Source of the DNA: Chloroflexota bacterium
GTDB taxonomy: Bacteria; Chloroflexota; UBA6077; CF-72
Reading direction: 5' to 3'
NCBI GenBank assembly: GCA_019247515.1
Contig: JAFAOS010000333.1
Location: forward strand, 1-64,000
Length of the DNA stretch: 64,000 nucleotides
The position numbers and the translations under genes are program-made. This document shows, piece after piece, positions 14,067-22,583 of this stretch. Each line of letters opens with the position of its first letter. The first letter of the stretch is position 1. The notes beneath the pieces were generated by a model. The model was not told the DNA's origin. It saw nothing but the letters and a program-made list of their open reading frames with translations, and made no database searches.

Positions 14067-15548
14067 CTAATCCCCAGCGGCGCCGCCGGCCTTGATCACG
14101 TCGCGGATGCCGCGAATGGCGGCGCGGCTCTCACCGTCCCTGGCGACGTCGGCGATGATTTGCTTGAGCGCGTGCAGCACGGTCGTGTGATCGCGGTTCA
14201 GCAAGCGACCGATGTCGGGCGTCGACAGATGCGCGTCCTCGTGCAACAGGAACATCGCGATCTGTCGCGGCCGGACGACTTGCTTGTGCCGCGACTTGCC
14301 CTTCAGCTCGTCCGCGTTGATGCCGTAGAAGCGGGCCACGGCCAGCAGGATCGCCGTCGGGGTCACGCTGCCGCTCGACGGGCCTGGCGCCACCAGGTCG
14401 CGCAGCGCGCGCGCCGCCAGTTCGACCGTCACCGGCTGCTGCATGTGGCGCGCGTGCGCCAGCAAGCGATTGAGGCTGCCCTCGAGCTCGCGAATGTTGC
14501 TCTGCACCTTCTGGGCGATGAAGTCGAGCACGTCCGGCGGCACCGCGGCAGGTGTCGAGGTGCTGACCTTGGAGCGCAGGATGGCGATGCGAGTTTCGTA
14601 GTCCGGCGGCTGAATGTCGGCGATCAGGCCCCATTCGAAGCGCGAGCGGAGGCGATCCTCCAGGATGGTCATAGCGCGTGGCGGACGATCGCTGGACAGC
14701 ACGATCTGACCACCCGCCTCGTGGATGGCATTGAACGTGTGGAAGAACTCCTCCTCGGTGCGCTCCTTACCGGCGATGAACTGCACGTCGTCGATCAGCA
14801 GCACCCGCGCGTTGCGGTACTTCAAGCGGAAATCGTCGGTGCGGTGCTGGCGAATCGACTCGATGAGCTCGTTGGTGAAGGTTTCCGACGAAACGTAGAT
14901 CACGTCGCTGCCGCGCGCGGTGACCGCGTGGCCGATGGCGTGCAACAGATGGGTCTTGCCCAGGCCCACCCCGCCATACAGGAACAGCGGGTTGTAGGCG
15001 TTGCCGGGGTAGTCGACGATCGCCAACGAAGCCGCGTGCGCGAGCCGATTCGACTGCCCGACGACGAACGAGTCGAACGTGTACCGCGCGTTCAGCCGCG
15101 ATTTCGGCTCCCTCTCCCTCTGGGAGAGGCTTGATCCAGGGGGTGAGGGCGACGGTGACGGCTGCTGGAGCTGCTCGAGTTGAGCCAGCAGCGGCGCCGC
15201 GCGCTGGCGCGGCAGATGGGTTTCGAGGCTGGCCGGCCGTTCCTGGCCGGGACAGTACTCGACGCGCACGGGCGCACCAATCAGCTCGGCGACGACGGAA
15301 TGGATGCGCGAGCTGAGCTTGCCCTCCAGCCAGGGCACGTGGAATGGATTGGCGACGGCGACGCGAATGACGCTGGCGCCAGGGTCATAGGCCACGCCGC
15401 GCGTCTCGCGCAGGTAGGTGTCGAAGTGAGCTTGCTCCGCGTGCAGCTGCAGGCGCGACAGCACGCGTTGCCAGAGCTGGGTCGCTTCAGGTGCCGGTGC
15501 CTCGGACGAACGGGCAGGGGCGACCATCGTTAGGGCAGGGCTGGACAT
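14067..15548 (-). CDS. dnaA: chromosomal replication initiator DnaA
   Basis: 493 residues from ATG 15548. Domain I (about 22-98, LWQRVLSRLQLHAEQAHFDTYL) is followed by a Pro/Ser-rich linker (about 99-152), AAA+ domain III (Walker A GGVGLGKTH near 192-200, Walker B LLIDDVQFIAG, arginine-finger region LRSRFEWGL) and the DNA-binding domain IV with the signature DHTTVLHALKQI. It initiates replication at oriC. Part of the linker (about residues 134-148) is encoded by a dispersed palindromic repeat. No dnaN or recF lies beside it: a Sua5-type gene is upstream and an ABC permease downstream. The next ATG (15527) is an alternative start. Confidence 0.97.
   Translation of the reverse strand: MSSPALTMVAPARSSEAPAPEATQLWQRVLSRLQLHAEQAHFDTYLRETRGVAYDPGASVIRVAVANPFHVPWLEGKLSSRIHSVVAELIGAPVRVEYCPGQERPASLETHLPRQRAAPLLAQLEQLQQPSPSPSPPGSSLSQREREPKSRLNARYTFDSFVVGQSNRLAHAASLAIVDYPGNAYNPLFLYGGVGLGKTHLLHAIGHAVTARGSDVIYVSSETFTNELIESIRQHRTDDFRLKYRNARVLLIDDVQFIAGKERTEEEFFHTFNAIHEAGGQIVLSSDRPPRAMTILEDRLRSRFEWGLIADIQPPDYETRIAILRSKVSTSTPAAVPPDVLDFIAQKVQSNIRELEGSLNRLLAHARHMQQPVTVELAARALRDLVAPGPSSGSVTPTAILLAVARFYGINADELKGKSRHKQVVRPRQIAMFLLHEDAHLSTPDIGRLLNRDHTTVLHALKQIIADVARDGESRAAIRGIRDVIKAGGAAGD
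15111..15149. repeat. CTCTCCC/GGGAGAGG palindromic repeat inside dnaA
   Basis: CCTCTCCCTCTGGGAGAGG (15111-15129), followed by a short spacer and GGGGGTGAGGG (to 15149), has the layout of the palindromes at 19669-19712 and 59641-59699. Here it lies in frame in the linker of dnaA. Similar CTCTCCC-type intergenic palindromes are widely scattered in many bacterial genomes. Confidence 0.8.
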
Positions 15549-15711
15549 TGGATGGGGACGGATTCTAGGGACCGCGGGTGCCGCTTGCCGGGTACCGGCG
15601 CTGCGCGATCCACTTGGAAATGAGCGCCTGCCGGAGCACTGTGACCCCCGGGCCGCGGGATGTGACGCGCTCCCAGAAGGAGGGGCCTCAGACGTGTGAT
15701 CATGAGCCGCG
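15549..15711. other. divergent dnaA/sua5 intergenic region
   Basis: 163 bases between divergent starts, so promoters for both genes should lie here. I see no clear -35/-10 pair, no DnaA-box cluster and no AT-rich unwinding element, which argues against oriC at this spot. GAAGGAGGGG at about 15675-15685 is purine-rich but too far from ATG 15712 to be its ribosome binding site. Confidence 0.45.
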
Positions 15712-16761
15712 ATGACCCGCCGACGGCCCGAGCGCAAGACGCGTGTGCTGGCCGCCGACGCGGCCGGCGTCGAAGCGGCCGCCGCACTGCTGCAGGCCGG
15801 CAGGTTGGTCGCCTTCCCGACCGAAACCGTCTACGGCCTGGGCGCCCACGCCCTGGATGCCGCCGCCGTCGAGCGAATTTTCGAGGCCAAGGGCCGTCCC
15901 GCCGACGACCCGGTCATCGTGCACCTGGCCGAGGCTGCCGAGCTCGACCGGGTGGCGAAACCGAGCCCGACGGCGTGGCAGCTTGCCGACGTGTTCTGGC
16001 CTGGTCCGCTGAGCCTGGTGTTGCCCAGACGACCCGAAGTGCCCCTCCAGGTGACGGCGGGCCTGGAGACCGTCGGCGTACGCGTCCCGTCCCACGCCGT
16101 GGCCAACGCCCTGTTACGCGCCAGCGGCCTGCCCGTGGCGGCCCCCAGCGCCAACCTCTTCGGCCGGCCAAGTCCGACCACCGCCCAGCACGTGCTCGAC
16201 GACCTGAACGGACGCATCGAGGCCGTGCTCGACGGAGGGCCGACGACGGTGGGCCTCGAATCCACGATCGTGGATCTGACCTCATTCTCGCCGCGCCTGC
16301 TCAGGCCCGGCGGCGTCTCCGCCGAGGCGATCGAGGCCGCCCTGGGCATCCACCTCCACACGGCCAGTCCGTTCCGCGACGGTCCGCAGGCCGCCCCTGG
16401 CATGCTGCCGGTCCACTACTCGCCGCGCACGCCGCTGACGCTCATTACGGGCCGCGCGGCTCGCTCGCGACTCGCCCACGAGGTGGCCCTGGAGCTCGAC
16501 CGGGGTCGACGTGTGGGCGTGATCGCGTTGGCCGAGGACCTGTCGATGTTGCCCGATGCGGTGGTGACCGCCGAAGTGGGAACCTGGGAAAACGCCGCCG
16601 GGTCCGCGTCGCGACTGTTCGAGGCCGTCCGCAGCCTCGATCGCGCCAGCGTGGACGTCATCCTCGCGCGCGACCTGGCGGATCCCGAGACAGGGCTCGG
16701 ACGGGCGCTGGCGGATCGCCTGCGCCGCGCCGCCCACCGCGTGCTTGACAGTCGAGACTAG
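15712..16761 (+). CDS. tsaC: L-threonylcarbamoyladenylate synthase, Sua5 two-domain type
   Basis: 349 residues. The YrdC/TsaC domain (about 10-200) shows the KxR...SxN pattern: GRLVAFPTETVYGLGAHAL, FEAKGRPADDPVIVHL, FWPGPLSLVL, VGVRVPSH, PVAAPSANLFGRPSPT and GLESTIVDL. The C-terminal Sua5 domain (about 225-349) begins after HYSPRTPLTLI. It makes threonylcarbamoyl-AMP from threonine, bicarbonate and ATP, the first step of the tRNA t6A modification at position 37. Twenty bases separate it from the Rrf2 regulator, so they are probably co-transcribed. Confidence 0.95.
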   Translation: MTRRRPERKTRVLAADAAGVEAAAALLQAGRLVAFPTETVYGLGAHALDAAAVERIFEAKGRPADDPVIVHLAEAAELDRVAKPSPTAWQLADVFWPGPLSLVLPRRPEVPLQVTAGLETVGVRVPSHAVANALLRASGLPVAAPSANLFGRPSPTTAQHVLDDLNGRIEAVLDGGPTTVGLESTIVDLTSFSPRLLRPGGVSAEAIEAALGIHLHTASPFRDGPQAAPGMLPVHYSPRTPLTLITGRAARSRLAHEVALELDRGRRVGVIALAEDLSMLPDAVVTAEVGTWENAAGSASRLFEAVRSLDRASVDVILARDLADPETGLGRALADRLRRAAHRVLDSRD

Positions 16762-16781
16762 AATCCCGCCAGAGATCCCAG

Positions 16782-17288
16782 ATGCGGCTTTCGCAACGCG
16801 CCGACTACGCGGCGCACGCCATGGTCGAAATCGCGCGTTCTTATGGCGAAAAACCCGTCCACGCCAGCGAGATCGCCCAGCGCCAGGGCATCCCCGAGCC
16901 GTACCTCGAGCAACTGCTCCTGGCGCTGCGTCGCGCGGCGCTCGTGCGCAGCTACCGCGGACCAGGCGGCGGCTATACGCTCACCCGTCCACCCGCCGCG
17001 ATCAGCCTGGCGGATATCGTCGCCGCGCTCGAAGGGCCGTTCGTGCCGCCCGAAGAGGGCCTGCACGACGCCGAGGGCAACGACCTCGATCCCTTGACGT
17101 GCCCGATTCGTGATGCCTGGCACCTCGCAACGGCAACGATGCGGCGCATTCTTGAAGGCATGACCCTCGAAGTGCTGGTGGAGCGCCAGCGCGAGATCGA
17201 GCGCAAGCGCGCCGCGCAGGCGGCGCGCTTGTCACCCGCAAGCGCCGCGACTCGGGCCTCGACGCTGCCGGCGCCCGTGTCGGGGTGA
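16782..17288 (+). CDS. Rrf2 family transcriptional regulator
   Basis: 168 residues. The N-terminal winged helix is typical (MRLSQRADYAAHAMVEIA, VHASEIAQRQGIPEPYLEQLLLALRRAALVRSYRGPGGGYTLTR). IscR/NsrR-type members bind an iron-sulfur cluster through three cysteines; only one is seen here (LTCPIRDAW, about Cys106), so a cluster-free or atypical sensor is likely. The last 30 residues are Ala/Ser-rich and probably disordered. It follows the Sua5 gene closely; the regulon is unknown. Confidence 0.9.
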   Translation: MRLSQRADYAAHAMVEIARSYGEKPVHASEIAQRQGIPEPYLEQLLLALRRAALVRSYRGPGGGYTLTRPPAAISLADIVAALEGPFVPPEEGLHDAEGNDLDPLTCPIRDAWHLATATMRRILEGMTLEVLVERQREIERKRAAQAARLSPASAATRASTLPAPVSG

Positions 17289-17339
17289 GTCGTAGTCCGG
17301 GTGCGTTAACATCCTCGAATTGCTTGTTTTCAAACCACT

Positions 17340-17391
17340 GGTTCAGAACGGCCAAGTTTCACGAAGATGTGTCGACAACTTCTTCTGAACC
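17340..17391 (+). promoter_or_regulatory. inverted repeat GGTTCAGAA / TTCTGAACC upstream of glgP
   Basis: GGTTCAGAA (17340-17348) and TTCTGAACC (17383-17391) are perfect 9-base inverted repeats 34 bases apart, in the 206-base gap between the Rrf2 gene and glgP. This gap is more AT-rich than its surroundings and probably holds the glgP promoter; the repeats could be a regulator's two half-sites. No regulator is identified. Confidence 0.4.
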
Positions 17392-17494
17392 GATCCGCAT
17401 AGTCTCCCGTAACCAGTCGGCCAAATTATCTTGCGGACACCAGACAGAGCCGACGGCTTCTGCGTGAGTGGTATGGGGAGACCCGGAAGCACAG

Positions 17495-19645
17495 ATGCTC
17501 AAACCCGCTGAACTTGTTGAGCCGCGTATGGTGACCGAGGGCGCCCTCCGGGTACGAAAAAAACGAGACGATCTCATCCCATTGCTTGAAGCGCTGGCGT
17601 ACAACCTGCGCTGGTCGTGGGATCCATCGACGCTCGACCTCTTCCAGCGCCTGGCGCCGGAGCCCTGGGCCCGCACGCACAACCCCATCGCCGCCATGCA
17701 GTCGGCCATCAACGAGCCCGACCGCCTGGCCGAGCACGCCGAAAGCATCCTCGAGCGCCACACCAATCTCGAGCACTATCTCACGCGTCAGCCGTACGTC
17801 CGAGACGTGCCGCGCATTGCTTACTTTTGCGCCGAGTTCGCCATCAGCGAAACCTTGCCGATCTACTCGGGCGGTCTCGGCGTCCTGGCCGGCGATCACC
17901 TCAAGGCCGCCAGCGACCTCGGCCTGCCGCTCGTGGCGGTCGGTCTGCTGTATCGCTACGGCTACTTCCGCCAGGTCATCGACGACACGGGCTACCAGCG
18001 CGAGGCCTACGATCGCCTCGACACCGACACCGTCGCAGTTCGTCCGGTGCTGGACGCGCACGGCGGGCCAACGCTGATCGAGGTCCCCTTCCCCGCCCGC
18101 AACGTCCGCGCTCGGGTGTGGGTCGCCCAGGTTGGCCGCATCCCGCTCTACCTGCTCGACACCGACCTGGCCGAGAACCGCGAAGACGATCGCTGGATCA
18201 CCGGCCACCTCTACGGCGGCGATCAGGACACCCGCATCCGCCAGGAGATCGTGCTCGGCATCGGCGGCCTGCGCGCCCTGCGCGCCGTCCTGCCCGCCAA
18301 CGCCCAGCCCGAGGTCATGCATATGAACGAGGGCCATTCCGCCTTCCTCAGCCTGGAGCTGGCGCGCGAGCAGCTGGTCGCCGGCACCGCCCCGAACTTC
18401 GACGCGGCGCTCCTGCAGTCCGCGCCGCATCTGGCCTTCACGACCCACACGCCGGTCGCGGCCGGCCACGACGCCTTTCCGTCAGACCTGGTCGAGGCTT
18501 ACTTCAATGGCTATCGCCAGCAGCTCGGACTGACGCACGAGGACTTCATGCTGTACGGACGCCGCGAGCCCGCGGCCACCTGGGAACGCTTTTCGATGAC
18601 CGTGCTCGCGCTGCGCAGCGCCGCGCGCCGCAACGGTGTCAGCCAGCTCCACGGCACGGTCAGCAAGGAGATGTGGGGTGGTGTCGGTCTGTCGCTGCAG
18701 GACGCGCCACCGGCGGCCGAGATGGATGCGATCACCAACGGGGTACACACCGCCACGTGGGTCGGGCCCGAGATGGGCGCGCTCTACGATCGGCAGCTCG
18801 GCGAGGACTGGCGCACCCACCCCGACCGTGCCGCCAGCTGGACGCAGCTGGCCGAGGTCGACACCGAGGCTGTGTGGGCGGCACGCACCGCGCAGCGCGC
18901 GCGACTCCTCGAGCGCGTCGACGCCATGTCGCGCTTCGAAGGCCTCGGCGGGCTGCACCCGGACGTCACCCCCGAAAAAGCGCTGGTGCTCGGCTTTGCG
19001 CGACGGTTCGCGACCTACAAGCGCGCCGGCCTGGTGCTGACCGATCCCGACCGACTGGTGCGGCTGATGGACGGCGGCAACCGACCGCTGGTCATCGTCT
19101 TCGCCGGCAAAGCCCACCCGCGCGACGATCCGGGCAAGCTGCTGGTCCAGCGCATCGTCCAGGCGTCCCGAGACGAGCGGTTCCGTGGCCGACTGGTATT
19201 CCTCGACAACTACGACGTCGAGATCGCCCGCTTTATGGTCCAGGGCAGCGACGTGTGGATGAACACCCCCCGTCGACCCCAGGAAGCCAGCGGCACCAGC
19301 GGGATGAAGGCCACCCTGAACGGCGCGTTGCATCTCAGTGAGCTCGACGGCTGGTGGGACGAGGCCTATGCGCCCGGCATGGGCTGGGCCCTGGGCGAAG
19401 GACTGGCCGAGGACCTGGTTGGCGACGCGCACGATGCGGCCGAAGCGCGCCAGTTGATGGACCTGTTGGAGTTCGACATCCTGCCGCAGTTTTTCGATCG
19501 CGACGCCGCGGGCATCCCTCGCGCGTGGCTCGAGACCGTCGCGCGGTCGATCCAGACGATGGCCCCGCGCTTCTCGGCGCAGCGCATGGTCAACGAATAC
19601 GTGGCCCGTTTCTACAAACCCGCCGGAGCGGCGATTGGCCACTAG
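17495..19645 (+). CDS. glgP: alpha-glucan phosphorylase (GlgP, short actinobacterial/archaeal type)
   Basis: 716 residues from ATG 17495 (GGAAG sits 5 bases upstream; GTG 17468 and ATG 17528 are alternatives). It releases glucose 1-phosphate from glycogen or maltodextrin. The N-terminal DUF3417-like segment (LRWSWDPSTLDLFQRLAPEPW) marks the shorter phosphorylase type. Further motifs are AYFCAEFAISETLPIYSGGLG, MNEGHSAFLSLE, FTTHTPVAAGHD, the glycosyltransferase stretch LGFARRFATYKRA and the PLP site SGTSGMKATLNGAL with the conserved Lys. It sits beside the trehalose operon, to which it is convergent. Confidence 0.95.
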   Translation: MLKPAELVEPRMVTEGALRVRKKRDDLIPLLEALAYNLRWSWDPSTLDLFQRLAPEPWARTHNPIAAMQSAINEPDRLAEHAESILERHTNLEHYLTRQPYVRDVPRIAYFCAEFAISETLPIYSGGLGVLAGDHLKAASDLGLPLVAVGLLYRYGYFRQVIDDTGYQREAYDRLDTDTVAVRPVLDAHGGPTLIEVPFPARNVRARVWVAQVGRIPLYLLDTDLAENREDDRWITGHLYGGDQDTRIRQEIVLGIGGLRALRAVLPANAQPEVMHMNEGHSAFLSLELAREQLVAGTAPNFDAALLQSAPHLAFTTHTPVAAGHDAFPSDLVEAYFNGYRQQLGLTHEDFMLYGRREPAATWERFSMTVLALRSAARRNGVSQLHGTVSKEMWGGVGLSLQDAPPAAEMDAITNGVHTATWVGPEMGALYDRQLGEDWRTHPDRAASWTQLAEVDTEAVWAARTAQRARLLERVDAMSRFEGLGGLHPDVTPEKALVLGFARRFATYKRAGLVLTDPDRLVRLMDGGNRPLVIVFAGKAHPRDDPGKLLVQRIVQASRDERFRGRLVFLDNYDVEIARFMVQGSDVWMNTPRRPQEASGTSGMKATLNGALHLSELDGWWDEAYAPGMGWALGEGLAEDLVGDAHDAAEARQLMDLLEFDILPQFFDRDAAGIPRAWLETVARSIQTMAPRFSAQRMVNEYVARFYKPAGAAIGH

Positions 19646-19668
19646 GCGTTTCGGCAGGCAGCATCGAC

Positions 19669-19712
19669 CACCTCTCCGTCTGGGAGAGGTCGCGCGAAGC
19701 GCGGGTGAGGGC
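19669..19712. repeat. CTCTCC/GGGAGAGG palindromic repeat between glgP and treY
   Basis: ACCTCTCC-GTCT-GGGAGAGGT is followed by CGCGC-GAA-GCGCG and GGGTGAGGG: two adjacent hairpins in the 73-base gap between convergent stops. Same family as 15111-15149 and 59641-59699. It could serve as a bidirectional terminator. Confidence 0.75.
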
Positions 19713-19718
19713 GCGCCA

Positions 19719-22583
19719 TCATTCCGCGAGTAAGGCCGCAACCGGAAAATCCGAGAACACATCGGCCAGCTTCAGCGTGACGCCCGAGTGCCGCTCGACC
19801 GCGGTCAGCCGCTGGCCAGTAAACAGGTTTTCATAGCCGCGGCCGGCTTCGCCCGGCACGGGTAGCAGCTCCTCGCGCCACACATCAGCGCCGATGGGTG
19901 GCGCGAGGGCGCCGCGCAACAACGTGGCAATCTGGACAGGCGCGGCGATGACCAGCGCCTGTCCGTCGGCGGCTCGCGCGAACGCCGCCACGTGCGGGTT
20001 GCCCCGCAGCGGCGTATAGCCGCCGCCCACGAACAACCCGGGCCGCTCGCGCCGCAAGCACAGCAGCCGCTGCGACACGTACAGCTTGATGCGGCCATCT
20101 TGACTGCTGTGCAGCAAGTCGCGAGCAAGGCCAGACCGATCATCCGTGCACTGCATGAGCGACGCCAGGAGCTTCTGGCGCATGGCGAAGTCGACCGGCC
20201 GCCGGTTGTCCGGGTCGACCAGGGAAAAGTCCCACAGCTCGTTGCCCTGGTACACGTCCGCTACCCCCGGCGAACCCAGCTTCAACACCGTCTGCGACAG
20301 CGAGTTGAAGACGCCAAACCAGGCGACCTTCTTTTGCAGCTGCGCGAGGTCGTCCAGGAACGCCCCGCTCTCGCGCGCATCCAGGATCACGCGCGTGAAG
20401 TGCAGCACCGCCTCCTCGTACTCGGTGTTGGGCATGATCCAGCTGGTATGGACCTTTGCCTCCTTGAGGGCTTTGAGCATGAACTCGCCGACGCGTCGCG
20501 CGAACTCGTCGTCGATCCCAGCCGCGCTGTTCGGCCAGGCGCCGAGCAGTGTCTGATACAGCAGGTACTCCTCGTTGCGGTCGGGGGCCACGCGGCCCTG
20601 GATGCTGAGCTTTTTGCGTCCGTTCAGGCGCGTCCAGCGCGTCAGGGCGGCACGCCAGTCGCGCGGCAGCTCGGACAGCACGTTGATCCGCGCGCGGACG
20701 TCCTCGCTGCGCTTGGTGTCGTGGGTCGAGCTGGCCAGCAGCGTGCCCGGCCAGTCGCGGGCGCGCTGGGCATTGTGGCGGTGAAACGCCGTCAGCGAGC
20801 GACCGAACGTGTCCGGGTCGCCGCCGACCTCGTTCAACGAGATGAGTCGGTTGAACTGGTAGAAGGCCGTATCTTCCGTGCCCTTGGCCATGACCGGGCC
20901 AGTCGTCTGCTGGAAGCGGGCGATGAACCGCAGCCGGTCCTGGCGTGAACCATTGTTGGCCTCGTCGCGCAAGAGCAGCGTGTCGCCGACGAAGTCAAAG
21001 ATGGACGGGTCTGTTCGTGGGTTACGTCGCTTGGCCTCGGCGACGGCCTGGTCGATAGCCTGCTCGTCGTGGGGCGACGCGCGGCCCGTGTCCGGATCGA
21101 TGTACGTGCGGTAGACGCCCAGCGCGCCGATGACCTCGCGGATGACGAACGTCAGGCTGTTGAGCGTGAAGTCCCGATGGCGGCGGTCGCTGCTGGCGAT
21201 GTCTCTCAGCAGGTAGCCGAGCTCGTTGACCTCGCTGGCCAGCGAGATCAGCATGACCATTTTTTTGGTCGAGTTGGCCAGGTCTCGGAAGTGGCTGGCG
21301 CCCTGCCGCAGAAACCGGAAGTAGATCGTGCTGAAGAACTGCTCGTTGTTGCGGGCGACGAAGAGGCCGTTGAGCACGTTGAGAAAGTCGTAGCCGGTGG
21401 TGCCCGAGACGGCCCAGTCGTCGCGCAGCGCCTCGTTGGCCTCGAGGATCTTCTCGACGACGACATAGAAGCGCTCCCGGTCGGCATCGTCGAGGGCGGC
21501 GAGGCAGGACTCCTGCAGCTTGCGGAAGTAGGCCGCCGGATCACGCAGGCCGTCGGGGTGGTCGATGCGCAGCCCCTGGATCTTGCCCTCGGCGATCAGC
21601 CGCATCAACAAGCGATGCGTGTCGCGAAAGACGGCTGGGTCCTCCATGCGCACCGCCGCCAGCTCGTTGATGTCGAAAAAGCGCCGATAGTTGATCTCCT
21701 CGGCCGCGACGCGCCAGAACGCCAGCCGATACGACTGCCGATCCAGCAGCGCGTCGAGCCGGTCGAAGCTCGACGGGTCGCCGCGCGTGCCATTGATCGT
21801 CTTCAGCTCGCGCGCCAGGGCAGTCTGAAACGCGGCACACGTGTCGTACACGCGGGCGATGCGCCGCTTGACGATCTCCTTTTCGCGATTCCGCTCTTCG
21901 GTCGCGGCGGCGTCGAGCATCCTGCGCGGCGGCAGGTGACGGATCGCGGTCAGGATGCTCGCGAGCTCCTGCACCTGCTCGTCCCGCGGCCCAAATTCGG
22001 CTTCGAGCTGCCCGAGGACGCCCTCGATCAGCATCGGGTAGGTGTCGGGCGCCACCGGAAACTGCCGCTCGTAATAGGCGATGTCAAACGCCCCGGCCGC
22101 GTAAGACACCGACAGCTCGCCGTTTTCGAGCACTTTGCCGTACTGGTCGCCGAGTGTGGGCACGACGAGCTTGAGCTGATCCTGAGGCTGGGCCAGCGTC
22201 GGGCGCCAGTTGATGTCGAAATACGGCGCGTAGATTGAGGCCGGGCCGTTCTCGAGCACGTCCAGCCAGCGATAGTTGCCCGGGTCGCCGATGCCCATGT
22301 GATTGGGCACCACGTCGACGAGCTGGCCCATTGCGTGCCGACCCAGCTCGTCCACCAGCCGCTCGAAATCCGCCTCCGAGCCGAGCTCCGGGTTGAGCGA
22401 GCTGGGATCCGCGACGTCGTAGCCGTGCAAGCTGCCCGAGCGCGCGCGCAAGTACGGCGAGGCATAGATGTGGCTGATCCCGAGATCGTGGAGGTAGGGG
22501 ATGAGGCGCCGAGCATCCTCGAACGTAAAGCCCGCGTGGAACTGCAGCCGGTACGTGGCGGCCGGCGGTGGTGGCGCCTTCAC
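19719..22583 (-). CDS. treY: malto-oligosyltrehalose synthase TreY
   Basis: 954 residues, GH13 family. It isomerises the reducing-end glucose of maltodextrins into a terminal alpha,alpha-1,1-linked trehalose unit. It opens with the family's TYRLQFHAGFTFEDARRLIPYL and then shows ISHIYASPYLRAR, DVVPNHMGIGDP (GH13 region I), QGLRIDHPDGLRDP (region II, nucleophile Asp), the VVEKIL region III with its Glu, and ASSTHDTKRSEDVRARI (region IV). GTG 22583 overlaps the treZ stop (GTGA), so the two are coupled. The length is at the upper end of the family. It is the last gene of the regulator-treZ-treY operon. Confidence 0.97.
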   Translation of the reverse strand: MKAPPPPAATYRLQFHAGFTFEDARRLIPYLHDLGISHIYASPYLRARSGSLHGYDVADPSSLNPELGSEADFERLVDELGRHAMGQLVDVVPNHMGIGDPGNYRWLDVLENGPASIYAPYFDINWRPTLAQPQDQLKLVVPTLGDQYGKVLENGELSVSYAAGAFDIAYYERQFPVAPDTYPMLIEGVLGQLEAEFGPRDEQVQELASILTAIRHLPPRRMLDAAATEERNREKEIVKRRIARVYDTCAAFQTALARELKTINGTRGDPSSFDRLDALLDRQSYRLAFWRVAAEEINYRRFFDINELAAVRMEDPAVFRDTHRLLMRLIAEGKIQGLRIDHPDGLRDPAAYFRKLQESCLAALDDADRERFYVVVEKILEANEALRDDWAVSGTTGYDFLNVLNGLFVARNNEQFFSTIYFRFLRQGASHFRDLANSTKKMVMLISLASEVNELGYLLRDIASSDRRHRDFTLNSLTFVIREVIGALGVYRTYIDPDTGRASPHDEQAIDQAVAEAKRRNPRTDPSIFDFVGDTLLLRDEANNGSRQDRLRFIARFQQTTGPVMAKGTEDTAFYQFNRLISLNEVGGDPDTFGRSLTAFHRHNAQRARDWPGTLLASSTHDTKRSEDVRARINVLSELPRDWRAALTRWTRLNGRKKLSIQGRVAPDRNEEYLLYQTLLGAWPNSAAGIDDEFARRVGEFMLKALKEAKVHTSWIMPNTEYEEAVLHFTRVILDARESGAFLDDLAQLQKKVAWFGVFNSLSQTVLKLGSPGVADVYQGNELWDFSLVDPDNRRPVDFAMRQKLLASLMQCTDDRSGLARDLLHSSQDGRIKLYVSQRLLCLRRERPGLFVGGGYTPLRGNPHVAAFARAADGQALVIAAPVQIATLLRGALAPPIGADVWREELLPVPGEAGRGYENLFTGQRLTAVERHSGVTLKLADVFSDFPVAALLAE

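Noticed and set aside
15549-15711. oriC upstream of dnaA
   Set aside because: No DnaA-box cluster and no AT-rich unwinding stretch; G+C is as high as in the flanks.
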